Below are positions 1-10,199 of a stretch of DNA of 64,000 nt, one piece after another. Both the position numbers and the translations under genes were made by a program. The stretch lies in contig NZ_JAKILT010000004.1 in assembly GCF_023283535.1 (NCBI RefSeq), positions 62,001 through 126,000 on the forward strand, read 5' to 3'. The DNA is from Shewanella sairae (GTDB lineage: Bacteria > Pseudomonadota > Gammaproteobacteria > Enterobacterales > Shewanellaceae). Under the pieces are notes generated by a model that saw only the letters and a program-made list of their open reading frames with translations, was not told where the DNA came from and made no database searches. Position 1 is the first letter of the stretch. Each line of letters opens with the position of its first letter.

Positions 1-2
1 AT

Positions 3-494
3 AATCGTTATGGTTATCAGATTTGGGTTGATATGGATACTTTCTTACCGCTACGTTTTGACATGATAAGTGGCGATAAGCAGTTACTTGAACAATTGCT
101 AGTCGTTGAGCTATTAGTGTTAGACGAAGTGCCTGCGATTTTAAAGGAAGCTTACAAACAAGAGTGGCCGGCAGTTATGTCACAATCTGACCGTGATAGC
201 GGTGAAGATTGGCAATTTAGTTGGTTACCTGCTGGCTTTAAAGTACTAGTAAAAGATCAGCACCGCTTAATTGGTAGCAAAGAAGCTGTTGAGTATATTG
301 CGATTAGTGATGGTTTAGCGAGTATTTCTGTTTACGTAGCTAAAGCGGGTGAATCGTCTTTACCTGAAGAACTGGTTACGCGAAATGGATTATCACTTGC
401 TACAGAGCGAGTTGGTAATGCTGAAGTCGTTGCTGTAGGTAAGGTTCCGGCTGAGACGTTAAGTCGCATAGCTAAGAGCATCATGCTCCAGTAA
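3..494 (+). CDS. rseB: RseB, sigma-E regulatory protein, C-terminal part (5' truncated by window)
   Basis: The reading frame is already open at the window edge (NRYGYQIWVDMDTFLPLR precedes the first in-frame ATG at 33), so the gene starts upstream. The visible 163 residues match the C-terminal half of RseB/MucB. This periplasmic protein binds the anti-sigma factor RseA, shields it from DegS cleavage, and senses mislocalised lipoproteins or LPS. The next gene, rseC, follows after 13 bp, as in the rpoE-rseA-rseB-rseC operon; rpoE and rseA would lie before the window. The family assignment rests on sequence resemblance plus this neighbour. Confidence 0.88.
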   Translation, partial: NRYGYQIWVDMDTFLPLRFDMISGDKQLLEQLLVVELLVLDEVPAILKEAYKQEWPAVMSQSDRDSGEDWQFSWLPAGFKVLVKDQHRLIGSKEAVEYIAISDGLASISVYVAKAGESSLPEELVTRNGLSLATERVGNAEVVAVGKVPAETLSRIAKSIMLQ

Positions 495-507
495 TCAGGG
501 TTTAATC

Positions 508-972
508 ATGATGGAAGAAGTTGCTAGAGTTGTCGCCAACGGCAATTCTGGCTGGATAGTCGTCGAAGTCGAATTAAAGAGTGCTTGTAATCACTGTGAT
601 AGTGGTGACTCTTGCGGGACATCCGCTGTTTCTAAAGCGTTTTCGCCCAAGGTGCAACGTTTTTCAATCCAAACAGAGCAAGCCTTTGTTAAGGGTGAAC
701 GTTTAAAGCTAGGCTTGCCTGAAAGTGTTATCTTGAAAGCGGCTGCATTGGTATATATGTTGCCGCTTATTGGTCTGTTTATTGGTGCTTTTATCGGTAA
801 TCAGTTGGCTGTACTGACAGCAAGTCACCCTGATTCATTTTCTATTATTTCAGCATTACTTGGTGGCCTCGGTTTTTGGGCCTTAGGTAAGAAAACCGCC
901 AAAAAACTAGAAGAGCAGGCTCAACCTGTGATTATTAAGTCTTTGGGAAAGCCAATAGAAGTAAGCTTGTAA
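508..972 (+). CDS. rseC: RseC/MucC, positive regulator of sigma-E activity
   Basis: This 154-residue inner-membrane protein has the RseC layout. A short N-terminal cytoplasmic part carries a cysteine cluster (Cys27, Cys30, Cys36), followed by two membrane segments (about 74-98 and 109-128) and a basic cytoplasmic tail. RseC modulates sigma-E and also acts in reducing the SoxR iron-sulfur cluster (family knowledge). It is the last gene of the rse operon; a hairpin follows the stop at once. Two adjacent ATG codons (508 and 511) could both serve as start. Confidence 0.9.
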   Translation: MMEEVARVVANGNSGWIVVEVELKSACNHCDSGDSCGTSAVSKAFSPKVQRFSIQTEQAFVKGERLKLGLPESVILKAAALVYMLPLIGLFIGAFIGNQLAVLTASHPDSFSIISALLGGLGFWALGKKTAKKLEEQAQPVIIKSLGKPIEVSL

Positions 973-1002
973 CGGCAGCAATCGCGCTGCCGTTATCTTT
1001 TC
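970..1002 (+). terminator. Hairpin after rseC
   Basis: The inverted repeat AACGGCAGC / GCTGCCGTT (971-979 with 986-994) overlaps the rseC stop and is followed by ATCTTTT. It probably ends the rpoE-rse transcript before lepA. Confidence 0.6.
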
Positions 1003-1102
1003 CGCAGTAATTGCACTATATAAATTGGTATTAAAGCTGCAATCGGGTACAATTCTGCACTTTAAAATTTTTATCAACTTCGAGTTAAGTCATCCCAGCA
1101 TA

Positions 1103-2893
1103 ATGAAGCATATTAGAAACTTTTCAATTATTGCCCATATTGACCACGGCAAATCAACACTCTCAGATCGCCTTATTCAAGAATGCGGTGGCTTAACCGA
1201 TCGTGAAATGGCTGCGCAAGTTCTTGACTCAATGGATATTGAGCGTGAGCGTGGCATCACTATTAAAGCACAAAGCGTAACCTTGGATTATAAAGCTAAT
1301 GACGGTGAAACTTACCAGTTAAACTTCATTGATACGCCAGGCCATGTTGACTTCTCTTATGAAGTATCACGTTCGCTGGCAGCTTGTGAAGGTGCATTAT
1401 TGGTGGTTGACGCGGGTCAAGGTGTTGAAGCACAAACCTTAGCTAACTGTTACACCGCACTTGAAATGGATATGGACGTTGTTCCTGTTCTAAACAAGAT
1501 TGACTTACCTCAGGCCGATCCAGATCGCGTAGCTGAAGAGATTGAAGACATCGTAGGTATCGAAGCAACTGACGCTGTGCGTTGTTCTGCTAAAACCGGT
1601 ATCGGTATTAAAGATGTGCTTGAAGTGATTGTGGAGCAAATTCCACCACCTGAAGGTGATCCAGAAGGCCCACTGCAAGCGCTGATTATTGATTCTTGGT
1701 TCGATAGCTATTTAGGCGTTGTGTCATTAGTACGTATTAAAAATGGCGTACTGAAAAAAGGCGATAAGTTTAAGGTGATGTCTACCGGGCAAAACTATAA
1801 CGCAGATCGTGTGGGTATCTTTACGCCTAAGCAAACAGATACTACCGATCTTAAAACCGGTGAAGTAGGTTTTGTTATTGCAGGTATTAAAGAGATCCAC
1901 GGCGCGCCAGTTGGTGATACTTTAACCCATTCTAAGCACGGTGCTGAAAAGCCGCTAGGCGGCTTTAAAAAGGTTAAACCACAGGTTTATGCGGGTTTAT
2001 TCCCAATCTCTACCGATGATTACGAAAACTTCCGTGAAGCACTAAACAAGCTAAGCTTGAACGATGCGTCATTGTTCTTCGAGCCAGAAACGTCTTCTGC
2101 ACTTGGTTTTGGTTTCCGTATCGGCTTCTTGGGCCTACTCCACATGGAGATCATCCAAGAGCGTCTAGAGCGTGAATACAACCTAGAGCTAATTACTACA
2201 GCGCCGACCGTAGTCTATGAAATCGTTCAGACTAATGGTGAGATTATCTACGTTGATAACCCATCAGATCTGCCTGCTGTTAATAACATTGCCGAGATGC
2301 GTGAGCCAATCGTAGAAACCAATATTCTGGTTCCAAAAGAATATTTGGGTAACGTAATTACTCTATGTATTGAAAAGCGTGGCGTACAAACCAATTTGGT
2401 TTACCACGGTAATCAAGTTGCATTGACTTATGAATTACCAATGGCTGAAGTGGTAATGGATTTCTTTGACCGTCTAAAATCAACGAGTCGTGGTTATGCA
2501 TCACTTGAGTATAACTTCATCCGCTTCGAGCCAGCTGACATGGTACGTTTAGATATCTTGATCAATGGCGATAGAGTTGATGCGCTTGCGATGATTATCC
2601 ACAAAGGTTTGATCCGCACTAAGGGTCTAGCACTTGTGAATAAGATGAAAGAGCTTATTCCTCGTCAGATGTTTGATATTGCTGTTCAAGCTGCTGTGGG
2701 TAGCCAAATTATTGCCCGCTCGTCTATTAAAGCAATGCGTAAAGACGTAACAGCAAAATGTTACGGTGGTGACGTATCGCGTAAGAAGAAGCTACTGAAC
2801 AAGCAGAAAGAAGGTAAAAAGCGTATGAAGCAAGTCGGTAACGTTGAAGTGCCACAAGAGGCATTCTTAGCGGTACTGAAGCTTAACGATTAA
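1103..2893 (+). CDS. lepA: LepA (EF-4), translation elongation factor 4
   Basis: This 596-residue GTPase acts on the ribosome and affects initiation and back-translocation. The P-loop region AHIDHGKST lies at 11-19, DTPGH at 77-81 (with the His that supports GTP hydrolysis) and NKID at 131-134. The LepA-specific C-terminal domain is present, ending with the lysine-rich stretch typical of the family. The frame is open from 1025, but the conserved N-terminus [17 protein letters not shown] begins at the ATG at 1103, and from there the length matches E. coli LepA (599). It precedes lepB, as in most gammaproteobacteria. Confidence 0.97.
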   Translation: MKHIRNFSIIAHIDHGKSTLSDRLIQECGGLTDREMAAQVLDSMDIERERGITIKAQSVTLDYKANDGETYQLNFIDTPGHVDFSYEVSRSLAACEGALLVVDAGQGVEAQTLANCYTALEMDMDVVPVLNKIDLPQADPDRVAEEIEDIVGIEATDAVRCSAKTGIGIKDVLEVIVEQIPPPEGDPEGPLQALIIDSWFDSYLGVVSLVRIKNGVLKKGDKFKVMSTGQNYNADRVGIFTPKQTDTTDLKTGEVGFVIAGIKEIHGAPVGDTLTHSKHGAEKPLGGFKKVKPQVYAGLFPISTDDYENFREALNKLSLNDASLFFEPETSSALGFGFRIGFLGLLHMEIIQERLEREYNLELITTAPTVVYEIVQTNGEIIYVDNPSDLPAVNNIAEMREPIVETNILVPKEYLGNVITLCIEKRGVQTNLVYHGNQVALTYELPMAEVVMDFFDRLKSTSRGYASLEYNFIRFEPADMVRLDILINGDRVDALAMIIHKGLIRTKGLALVNKMKELIPRQMFDIAVQAAVGSQIIARSSIKAMRKDVTAKCYGGDVSRKKKLLNKQKEGKKRMKQVGNVEVPQEAFLAVLKLND

Positions 2894-2929
2894 GCAGATT
2901 CGTTAAGAATTGTTAATATATCGCTAGAC

Positions 2930-2957
2930 TGAGCGCCGCAATTTGCGGCGCTTTCAT
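2930..2957 (+). terminator. Hairpin between lepA and lepB
   Basis: AGCGCCGCA and TGCGGCGCT (2932-2952) form a strong GC stem followed by only TTCATT. The U-tract is weak, so this may be a partial terminator or an mRNA-stabilising hairpin. Confidence 0.45.
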
Positions 2958-3029
2958 TACTGGCGTATAACCTTAAAGACAATGGCATTTCGTCATGCCC
3001 CGACTATGTTTGGCAGGAGTTAATTTATA

Positions 3030-3947
3030 ATGGCAGCCCATTTCTCTCTAATATTAGTATTGGTGACCTTAGGTAGCGGCTTAATTTGGTTGATTGATGC
3101 GTTATTTTTCGCACCTAATCGCCGCGAAAAGTTGGCAAGCGCACAAGCTGCTCACACTGATTTAAGCGACGAGAGTGCTGAAGAGATCATGCGTGAATCT
3201 GCAATCGTGGAAACATCTAAGTCTATCTTTCCTGTTATCGCATTCGTGTTGATTTTACGCTCTTTTATTTACGAACCATTTCAAATTCCATCAGGTTCTA
3301 TGATGCCAACGCTACTGGTTGGTGACTTCATCTTGGTCGAAAAGTTTAGCTACGGTATAAAAGATCCAGTATGGCGCTCAACCCTAGTAGAAACGGGTAA
3401 GCCTGAGCGCGGTGATGTTGCTGTGTTTAAATATCCAATTAATCCACAGGTTGATTATATTAAGCGTATTATCGGTTTGCCGGGTGACCGTATTGTTTAT
3501 CGTAATAAAGATCTGTATATCCAACCAGCCTGTGCAGAAGGGCAAAGCCCATGTCCTGAGTTAAAGCAGGTTGATCGAGCATTGGTTAATCGTGGTGAGT
3601 TTTCGCAAAGTGGCATGCCTTTGGTGCGTTATAAAGAGCAGTTAGGCGATATTAGCCATGACATTTTGGTTAATCCAGCTATCTCAGACAGAATCAATCA
3701 TTTCTACCGTCAAGAAAATGTGCCGTTAACAGAGTTTATTGTGCCAGAAGGTCAGTACTTTGCGATGGGCGATAACCGTGACAATAGTACAGATAGCCGT
3801 TTTTGGGGCTTTGTGCCAGAAGAAAACTTAGTAGGTAAAGCGGTGGCAATTTGGATTAGTTTCGAATTCGATAGAAGACCATCTGACTTTTTACCGACTT
3901 GGATCCCAACTGGGGTTCGCTTTAACCGTGTAGGCGGAATAGTTTAA
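3030..3947 (+). CDS. lepB: Signal peptidase I
   Basis: This membrane-bound serine/lysine protease removes signal peptides from exported proteins. The first membrane segment spans about 5-27 and the second about 65-80, followed by the active-site motif PSGSMMPTL with Ser90 as nucleophile. Lys145 in [13 protein letters not shown] is the general base, and the [12 protein letters not shown] box lies near 247-258. Ser90 and Lys145 match the E. coli enzyme positions. At 305 residues it is slightly shorter than E. coli LepB (324). The gene is followed after 1 bp by rnc, so the two are cotranscribed. Confidence 0.97.
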   Translation: MAAHFSLILVLVTLGSGLIWLIDALFFAPNRREKLASAQAAHTDLSDESAEEIMRESAIVETSKSIFPVIAFVLILRSFIYEPFQIPSGSMMPTLLVGDFILVEKFSYGIKDPVWRSTLVETGKPERGDVAVFKYPINPQVDYIKRIIGLPGDRIVYRNKDLYIQPACAEGQSPCPELKQVDRALVNRGEFSQSGMPLVRYKEQLGDISHDILVNPAISDRINHFYRQENVPLTEFIVPEGQYFAMGDNRDNSTDSRFWGFVPEENLVGKAVAIWISFEFDRRPSDFLPTWIPTGVRFNRVGGIV

Positions 3948-3948
3948 T

Positions 3949-4626
3949 ATGGAACCAATTAAAAATATTCCACGTTTGTGCCGTACTTTAGGCTACGAAT
4001 TTAGTGAGCAAGGCTTTTTAGATCAGGCGTTAACTCATAGAAGTGCATCTAATAAGCACAATGAAAGATTAGAGTTCTTAGGTGACTCAATTTTGTCAAT
4101 CGTGATTTCAGATGCCTTATACCACCAATTTCCGGCAGCAACGGAAGGTGATTTAAGCCGTATGCGCGCGACACTAGTGTGCGGAAAAATGCTTGCTGAA
4201 ATTGCGCTAGAATTTAAGTTAGGTGATTACTTAAAGTTAGGCCCTGGTGAGCTAAAGAGCGGTGGTTTTAGACGGGAGTCGATTCTTGCTGATGCCGTAG
4301 AGGCAATTATTGGTGCTATCTATCTCGATTCAAATATCGAAAAGTGCCGTGGACTCGTGCTTAGCTGGTATGAATCACGTTTAAAAGTGATTGAACCAAT
4401 TAACCAAAAAGATCCTAAAACGTTACTGCAGGAACATCTGCAGAAGTTTAAAAAACCTCTGCCGATTTATAAGGTAGTCCATACTGAAGGTGATGCTCAT
4501 GAGCAGACTTTCACCGTTGAATGTATTGTTGAAGACTTGAGCCAAGCCGCTATCGGAGTAGCCAGTTCACGCAGAAAGGCGGAACAAAGTGCTGCTGCTC
4601 AAGTGTTGGAGTTAATTAAGAAATGA
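3949..4626 (+). CDS. rnc: Ribonuclease III
   Basis: This dsRNA-specific endonuclease processes rRNA precursors and structured mRNAs. The signature [10 protein letters not shown] occupies 38-47, with metal-binding Glu42 and Asp46; the second acidic pair is Asp115 and Glu118 in ADAVEAI. A dsRNA-binding domain fills about 155-225. At 225 residues it is the normal size. The stop overlaps the era start by 4 nt (ATGA), indicating translational coupling of the lepB-rnc-era operon. Confidence 0.97.
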   Translation: MEPIKNIPRLCRTLGYEFSEQGFLDQALTHRSASNKHNERLEFLGDSILSIVISDALYHQFPAATEGDLSRMRATLVCGKMLAEIALEFKLGDYLKLGPGELKSGGFRRESILADAVEAIIGAIYLDSNIEKCRGLVLSWYESRLKVIEPINQKDPKTLLQEHLQKFKKPLPIYKVVHTEGDAHEQTFTVECIVEDLSQAAIGVASSRRKAEQSAAAQVLELIKK

Positions 4627-5615
4627 GTGACAACAAAGATTTACCCGAAAGCCATGAGCCAAGTTTAGACGAACTATTGGCAAACATGAACAACCCATCA
4701 TCAGCGGTTAAATATGCGGTGACCTATTGTGGCATGGTGGCAATTGTTGGTCGTCCAAACGTGGGTAAATCAACATTATTGAATAAGCTTTTAGGGCAAA
4801 AAATCAGTATTACCTCTAAGAAGCCGCAAACAACGCGTCATCGTATTATGGGTATTCATACTGACGGTCCACGTCAGGTGGTGTTTATTGACACCCCTGG
4901 TTTGCATATTGAAGAAAAACGCGCCATTAACCGTTTAATGAACCGTGCAGCAGCGAGCTCGTTAGCAGAGGTTGCTTTAGTGGTATTTGTTGTCGACGGT
5001 ATGAACTGGACGCCAGATGACGAAATGGTATTGCGTAAGCTGCAAAGCCGTGACGATGGCCGTAAGACGATTCTAGCGATTAACAAAGTCGACAATATCA
5101 AAGACAAGGAAGCATTATTCCCGCATCTTGAAGAGTTATCGAAGAAGTTTCCGTTTGATGAGATTTTACCTATCTCTGCAACCCAAGGCACTAACGTACA
5201 GCGTATCTTAGATATGTCTGTTGCCTCTGTGCCAGAGTCACCACATTACTTTCCTGAAGATTATGTGACTGACCGTTCACAAAAGTTCATGGCATCTGAA
5301 ATCGTGCGTGAAAAGCTAATGCGCTTTTTGGGCGACGAATTGCCATACGATTGTACGGTAGAAATTGAACAGTTTAAGATGATGGAAAACGGCGTATACC
5401 AGATCAATGCTTTGGTATTGGTTGAGCGTGAAACTCAAAAACGTATGGTCATCGGTAACAAAGGCGAACGCATTAAAAAGATCAGTTCTGCTGCTCGTGT
5501 TGATATGGAAGTCTTGTTCGATAACAAGGTTTTCTTGGAAATGTGGGTTAAAGTTAAATCTGGTTGGGCTGATGACGAACGTGCATTACGCAGCTTAGGT
5601 TACGGTGACGAATAG
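4623..5615 (+). CDS. era: Era, ribosome-assembly GTPase
   Basis: Era binds the 3' end of 16S rRNA and checks 30S maturation. The GTPase motifs are GRPNVGKS (43-50), DTPG (90-93) and NKVD (154-157). A KH RNA-binding domain with [10 protein letters not shown] follows, and the terminal [16 protein letters not shown] is diagnostic. The protein is 330 residues against 301 in E. coli; the difference is an acidic N-terminal extension of about 30 residues before the G-domain. The ATG overlapping the rnc stop is the natural start. Confidence 0.97.
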   Translation: MSDNKDLPESHEPSLDELLANMNNPSSAVKYAVTYCGMVAIVGRPNVGKSTLLNKLLGQKISITSKKPQTTRHRIMGIHTDGPRQVVFIDTPGLHIEEKRAINRLMNRAAASSLAEVALVVFVVDGMNWTPDDEMVLRKLQSRDDGRKTILAINKVDNIKDKEALFPHLEELSKKFPFDEILPISATQGTNVQRILDMSVASVPESPHYFPEDYVTDRSQKFMASEIVREKLMRFLGDELPYDCTVEIEQFKMMENGVYQINALVLVERETQKRMVIGNKGERIKKISSAARVDMEVLFDNKVFLEMWVKVKSGWADDERALRSLGYGDE

Positions 5616-5636
5616 TCGCTGTTAGCTTAGCTGTGA

Positions 5637-5676
5637 ATGATGCCTCTTTTTAGTGATAAGAAGGGGCATTTTTATT
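5637..5676 (+). terminator. Rho-independent terminator after era
   Basis: ATGCCTCTT and AAGGGGCAT flank a short loop with one mismatch in the stem, followed by TTTTTATT. It separates era from recO, so recO has its own promoter or depends on readthrough. Confidence 0.6.
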
Positions 5677-5759
5677 GGTTATAATTGAATTTTGTATTAC
5701 GTTTTTATTGTCTTATATTGCTCATAGCAAAATGGGCTTATTGAATTGGAATAATCAAT

Positions 5760-6449
5760 ATGGAGCGTGGCTACGTTCTTCATAGCAGACACTTTCGTGA
5801 TGGCAGCGTTATCGTTAACTTATTGGTTGATGGTAAAGGGCGTGTTGATGCCGTTGCACGCTTAGGCGGCGCTAAAAATTCTATTCGTAGTATTATTCAG
5901 CCTTTCCAGCCGATTATCTTTCAGCTGCACGGTAAAACTGATCTTAAAAACCTCAAACAAGTGGAGGCTGCGAGCCCTGCAGTGCCATTAGCTGGAGATT
6001 GTCTTTATTCCGGTTTGTACCTTAATGAGCTGCTTATACGCTGCCTAAGCGTACAGCATAGCGCCGAGAACTTGTTTTTTGACTACCATCGCACCTTAAT
6101 AGCTATGGCGACAGAGTTCAACCAAAGCCAACTTAGATACTTTGAGCATGCACTTTTAAAAGAGCTAGGTACTATGCCATCACTCGATTTTGACCCAAGT
6201 GATGCACCGATCACTGCAAGTGGTTTTTACCGTTTAGAGCCAGATCATGGTTTTACGCCAGTTATAGCTACCGCTTACAACCAGCATCGATTTTTTACTG
6301 GCGAAATGTTGGTTGCCTTAAATCAGCGGACATTGACTGCAGAGCACTATCTAGAAGCCAAGAAATTAATGCGACAATTATTAGCGCCAGTACTTGGCGA
6401 TAAGCCACTGCATTCAAGAAGCTTATTTGCCAAGAAACCGAAGATTTAG
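5760..6449 (+). CDS. recO: RecO, DNA repair protein
   Basis: RecO works with RecF and RecR to load RecA on SSB-coated gaps. The N-terminus MERGYVLHSRHFRDGS and VDGKGRVDAVARLGGAKN (an OB-fold) are typical of gammaproteobacterial RecO, and the 229-residue length is close to E. coli RecO (242). A Shine-Dalgarno sequence is weak (GGAA), but no other start fits the alignment. The usual RecO-PdxJ pairing is kept but stretched by a 315-bp inserted element. Confidence 0.93.
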   Translation: MERGYVLHSRHFRDGSVIVNLLVDGKGRVDAVARLGGAKNSIRSIIQPFQPIIFQLHGKTDLKNLKQVEAASPAVPLAGDCLYSGLYLNELLIRCLSVQHSAENLFFDYHRTLIAMATEFNQSQLRYFEHALLKELGTMPSLDFDPSDAPITASGFYRLEPDHGFTPVIATAYNQHRFFTGEMLVALNQRTLTAEHYLEAKKLMRQLLAPVLGDKPLHSRSLFAKKPKI

Positions 6450-6482
6450 CTTATTCCTGTCAAGACTCAGCAACAACAAATT

Positions 6483-6797
6483 ATACCAATCAGTATAAGA
6501 ATTTGATCAGCTCAGAACGATTTTTGGCAAACTAATTCAAGGCGAATAGCTGTAATAATGGTTATTCCCTTATAAATCTATTCAACGCAGAAGTAGGCAG
6601 CCAAAAACGTTCCAGACTGGCGAGTTTTAGCGATTCTGATGCTGTGTTAACGAACTTGAACGTAGAACAACTATGCTCTTCATTCGTTGCGAGCTGCATG
6701 GATGCAGCGAATGTCATTAAAGCAGGAGCACTTAATGACCTTGCCTCAAAACCGCTAAACTCTCGCTGAGTGACTAAATGTTTATACTGATTGGTAT
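6483..6797. mobile_element. MITE-like non-autonomous element with 16-bp terminal inverted repeats
   Basis: The interval between recO and pdxJ is bounded by perfect 16-bp inverted repeats, ATACCAATCAGTATAA at 6483-6498 and its complement at 6782-6797. The 315 bp contain no ORF of note. The internal sequence recurs in inverted orientation at about 59916-60074, showing a dispersed family. Short size, perfect termini and lack of coding capacity fit a MITE mobilised in trans by a transposase elsewhere. A clear target-site duplication is not visible. It fills most of the 440-bp gap and may separate pdxJ transcription from the upstream operon. Confidence 0.75.
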
Positions 6798-6889
6798 TAA
6801 ATACTGTTTAGCTCGCGATACTGGCTAAACAGCAAGCCTATCAGTACAATATCGTCTCTTATTTCTGCTTATTTTTTTAAGGAACAAAC

Positions 6890-7627
6890 ATGGGCCGGAT
6901 CTTATTGGGCGTTAACATCGATCATATTGCGACTTTACGTCAGGCACGCGGTACAAATTATCCCGATCCTGTTCATGCTGCGGCCGTAGCGGAGCACGCT
7001 GGCGCAGAAGGCATTACGATTCATTTGCGTGAAGACCGTCGCCATATTATTGACCGCGACGTGTATACGCTGGCAAAAACCTTAAAGACGCGTATGAACT
7101 TTGAGATGGCTGTTACCGAAGAGATGCTTAATATTGCCTGTGAAATTAAGCCTGCTTACGTTTGTTTAGTACCAGAAAAGCGCGAAGAGCTAACCACCGA
7201 AGGTGGCCTTGACGTAGCCGGGCAGCAAGACAAGATCGCTGCGGCTGTGGCTCGCTTAAGCAAAGAAGGCATTAAGGTGTCGTTATTTATTGATGCAGAT
7301 AGCACGCAAATTGACGCGGCTGTGGCAGTCGGCGCGCCGGTTATTGAAATTCACACCGGTTGCTATGCGGATGCTGAAACTGATAGTGAGCAAGCTGCAG
7401 AACTTAAGCGCATTACCGAAATGGCGAGCTATGCTCACAATAAAGGTCTAGTGGTTAATGCGGGTCATGGTTTGCATTATCATAACGTTAAAGCTATTGC
7501 TGCTATCCCTGAGCTATATGAGCTTAACATCGGTCATGCCATTATTGCTCGTGCGGCAATCGATGGTTTGGATAAAGCTGTGCGTGACATGAAACAGTTA
7601 ATGTTAGAAGGCCGTCGCGGCGACTAA
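6890..7627 (+). CDS. pdxJ: PdxJ, pyridoxine 5'-phosphate synthase
   Basis: PdxJ condenses 1-deoxyxylulose 5-phosphate with 3-amino-2-oxopropyl phosphate to form pyridoxine phosphate, the last ring-forming step of vitamin B6 synthesis. The N-terminus [18 protein letters not shown], the segment [12 protein letters not shown] and the C-terminal [17 protein letters not shown] are family hallmarks. The 245-residue length equals the family norm (E. coli 243). AAGGAA precedes the ATG. acpS lies just downstream, as in many gammaproteobacteria. Confidence 0.97.
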   Translation: MGRILLGVNIDHIATLRQARGTNYPDPVHAAAVAEHAGAEGITIHLREDRRHIIDRDVYTLAKTLKTRMNFEMAVTEEMLNIACEIKPAYVCLVPEKREELTTEGGLDVAGQQDKIAAAVARLSKEGIKVSLFIDADSTQIDAAVAVGAPVIEIHTGCYADAETDSEQAAELKRITEMASYAHNKGLVVNAGHGLHYHNVKAIAAIPELYELNIGHAIIARAAIDGLDKAVRDMKQLMLEGRRGD

Positions 7628-7649
7628 AGCCAGTATCTAATTGTTATTA

Positions 7650-7680
7650 ATAGCCGAGGCCTTTGCTCTCGGCTTTTGTT
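7650..7680 (+). terminator. Hairpin between pdxJ and acpS
   Basis: GCCGAG and CTCGGC enclose a 9-nt loop and are followed by TTTTG. It is a weak terminator and probably lets some transcripts through to acpS. Confidence 0.5.
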
Positions 7681-7736
7681 TATTCTAGCTGGTTGTTTGC
7701 AAACAACCGCCACATAGCTTGTTATAAAGGCTCAAA

Positions 7737-8132
7737 ATGATTGTAGGTTTAGGCACTGATATTGTTGAAATAGCGCGGATTGAAGAGCGGATCCCTGCTG
7801 TAGGAGATGAGGCATTGCTAAGTTGCCGTTTAGCCAAGCGAGTATTAACAGCTGCTGAGTTTAGCATATTTGTCAGCAGTGCTCAGCCTGGGCGCTATCT
7901 TGCTAAGCGCTTTGCAGCGAAAGAAGCAGCGGCAAAAGCGTTAGGCACAGGGATTGGTCGCGGGGTATCATTCCAGCATATTGAGATCAGTAACAACGCG
8001 AATGGCGCACCGCTAATAGCGTTTACTGATGGCGCAGCAGCAAGGCTAGAAGAAATAGGTGGTAAACATGCTCACCTTTCTATTGCAGATGAGCAGCGTT
8101 ATGCCACAGCAACGGTTATTTTAGAATCTTAG
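7737..8132 (+). CDS. acpS: Holo-[acyl-carrier-protein] synthase
   Basis: AcpS transfers 4'-phosphopantetheine from CoA to apo-ACP for fatty-acid synthesis. The motif VGLGTDIVEIARI supplies metal-binding Asp8, and RFAAKEAAAKALGTG supplies Glu63 and the CoA-contacting lysines. Its 131 residues match the small homotrimeric AcpS class (E. coli 126). It is cotranscribed with, or closely follows, pdxJ. Confidence 0.96.
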   Translation: MIVGLGTDIVEIARIEERIPAVGDEALLSCRLAKRVLTAAEFSIFVSSAQPGRYLAKRFAAKEAAAKALGTGIGRGVSFQHIEISNNANGAPLIAFTDGAAARLEEIGGKHAHLSIADEQRYATATVILES

Positions 8133-8191
8133 TTTGTTATCGCAGGGCTGTTAATGCAGCTGAATAGCTGCATTAAAAGAGGCTTTTAAAG

Positions 8192-8713
8192 CTAGCAGTT
8201 TGTGTTTAATGCATCGCGTTGACAGCTCATGACTCGCTCACCCTCACAAACATACTCACCAGTAAACTCAAAACCAAGCTGTTTATATAACGCAATAGCC
8301 TTATGGTTATTGGGATAAACGCTGAGGAACATTTGCTGGCAAGCAAAATGCTCGAAAAGAGTGTTAAGTAATAATTTGGCGAATCTTTTGCCTAATCCTT
8401 TTCCTTGAAATCGCTTATCAATCAAAAATCGGTCAAACCACACTCTACTCGATGGTTTCTTATTGGCTTGTCTTGTTTGCTCATCAACCGTTAATTGATC
8501 GCATTCTTCAAATTGGCCGAACATGGCAAATCCAGCAATATCTTCGCCATAGTAAAGGGCTACAGGTGTGAAGCGAGGATCTTGTTTGGCCTCTTGTAAA
8601 CAGTCGGGAATTGACTCAATAAAACTATTTTGATCCGTATTGAGCTTTAGCGCTAGAACAGTTTGTTGATTGGTTATATCAATTGCTTGGATACTGAGGG
8701 ATAGGGTGTTCAT
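8192..8713 (-). CDS. GNAT-family N-acetyltransferase
   Basis: This 173-residue single-domain acetyltransferase carries the acetyl-CoA loop QGKGLG at 103-108, preceded by the beta-strand FDRFLIDKRF. The C-terminal YPNNHKAIALYKQLGFEFTGEY is typical of motif B. The overall form resembles the SpeG/BltD-like polyamine acetyltransferase branch, but the substrate cannot be read from sequence. It is transcribed towards acpS; between them lies a hairpin (8151-8176) without a U-tract. Confidence 0.8.
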   Translation of the reverse strand: MNTLSLSIQAIDITNQQTVLALKLNTDQNSFIESIPDCLQEAKQDPRFTPVALYYGEDIAGFAMFGQFEECDQLTVDEQTRQANKKPSSRVWFDRFLIDKRFQGKGLGKRFAKLLLNTLFEHFACQQMFLSVYPNNHKAIALYKQLGFEFTGEYVCEGERVMSCQRDALNTNC

Positions 8714-8848
8714 GTTGGATTTGTTGGCAATGATTTATGCGGAGTTTAATCGAACTAAGACTCAAGTTAAATAAATAGCTCAATTCTTAGTTCGACAGGT
8801 GCTTGGCAGCACAATGTGTTTATTTAAACATTGTGCTGCGAACGAGGC

Positions 8849-9790
8849 TTATTCGTCGTCAAATTGCTCCAAAAAGGCCTTTGAAGGCATAAAGAACAAG
8901 CAGCCAGTTTTTGCCTCAACAAAGTCTAATAGACGGTCGTAGTGACCATCCGCATCGGCATTAATCATTTGACTTAGAGAGGTGTTGATAATTGATGGCG
9001 TAGCGGCAAAGCCAACAAACATGGTGCCATGTTCCATAGCGTTACCATAGGGGCGGTTTTGTCTGAGCATTTTTATCTCTTCGCCATTAATTTCAACCTT
9101 ACTCTTGGCGTTGTGCGCCCAAGCAGGCTTTACATCATCACTTAGCTCTACGTTATCCATCTTAGTACGGCCAACTACTTGCTCTTGATACTCTGTCGTC
9201 TGCTTGTCCCACAAACCTTGACGGTCGATATAACGTTGTACATGTAAATAGCTGCCACCTTGGTGTAATTCAATGTCATTAGCGACTAACACCGCTTCGA
9301 CTCTTTCATCACCGTCAGGGTTTTCTGTACCATCAACAAAATCAATCATGTCACGGTTATCTAAGTACTTATAACCTTGAATATCTTCGGTAAGGGTTGC
9401 GATATCTGCCAGGCTATTGCGTATATATTTTGCTGCTTGGAAGTTCAGATCAATACGCTCAGACTTTATCATCACAAAGATGTCGCCAGCAGTAGCGGGA
9501 AATACGCGCTCGCCATTGCTCATGGCTGTAAAAGGGTGTAACTCAGCCGGCATGGGGTGTTCAGGGAAAAGCTGTGGCCAAGCGTTTGCCGAAAACCCAA
9601 TAGAAATACTAAGACCTGCAGTAAGATCTTTATGGTTGATGGACTTTTCAATACCACTAATTGCAGCGATGCAATCAGCTATTGAGTCCGATAAGGCTGA
9701 GCCCTGTTTGAGGCAAAAGGTGAGGTACTCAACGTGGGAGGTCGGGTTAGATAACACCCCTGATTGTGCGAGTGAGCAAAGCGCTGTCAT
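8849..9790 (-). CDS. DyP-type haem peroxidase (YfeX-like)
   Basis: This 313-residue dye-decolorizing peroxidase has its catalytic Asp153 in FVDGTENPDGD, haem-ligating His226 (KPAWAHNA) and distal Arg246 (RQNRPYG). The spacing is like E. coli YfeX. There is no Tat or Sec signal, so it should be cytoplasmic. The family uses H2O2 to oxidise porphyrinogens and dyes; the physiological substrate is unknown. It stands alone, with 400 bp of free upstream DNA. Confidence 0.9.
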   Translation of the reverse strand: MTALCSLAQSGVLSNPTSHVEYLTFCLKQGSALSDSIADCIAAISGIEKSINHKDLTAGLSISIGFSANAWPQLFPEHPMPAELHPFTAMSNGERVFPATAGDIFVMIKSERIDLNFQAAKYIRNSLADIATLTEDIQGYKYLDNRDMIDFVDGTENPDGDERVEAVLVANDIELHQGGSYLHVQRYIDRQGLWDKQTTEYQEQVVGRTKMDNVELSDDVKPAWAHNAKSKVEINGEEIKMLRQNRPYGNAMEHGTMFVGFAATPSIINTSLSQMINADADGHYDRLLDFVEAKTGCLFFMPSKAFLEQFDDE

Positions 9791-10199
9791 TAAAGTTTCC
9801 CCATCAGAAAAGGTTAGCTAAGGTAATTGCGTCAATCCCTATTGCTGGTGTACTTCGCAAAAAACACCTTTGTTAAAGATATGACACAACAGGCTGGAGT
9901 ACTTAAAAAACTATACGCCTTTAATTATAGATGTGAAATTAACTAGTGTTAATCATTGTCTTGGACCCGTTAACGGATAGATATTTTGACCGGGTTTGAT
10001 TGAATAAAGTGACATGAGTTAAGAAATTGCCAATAAAGTCATCGCTGTTGGCAAGGCAGTTTGAGAAGCCTGTTAACTCTGTGTATGGTGCGGCTAGCTA
10101 AGTTGATGTTTATCAGCGTGTTTGAACTGTGTGCATTGAGTCATAGACTTTTCATTTGTCATTGACTTGCTAGCCAAATATCTCTAACCCAGTTGAGTA
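9791..10199. other. Divergent intergenic region, DyP peroxidase / YwqK-type lipoprotein
   Basis: About 400 bp separate two divergent genes and must hold both promoters. TTGACT at 10162-10167 could be a -35 for the plus-strand gene, but the matching -10 is poor. No operator palindrome, RNA gene or ORF is convincing here. Confidence 0.4.

Noticed and set aside
8151..8176. Hairpin TTAATGCAGCT/AGCTGCATTAA between acpS and the GNAT gene
   Set aside because: The stem is perfect, but neither strand has a following U-tract, so I do not call it an intrinsic terminator.
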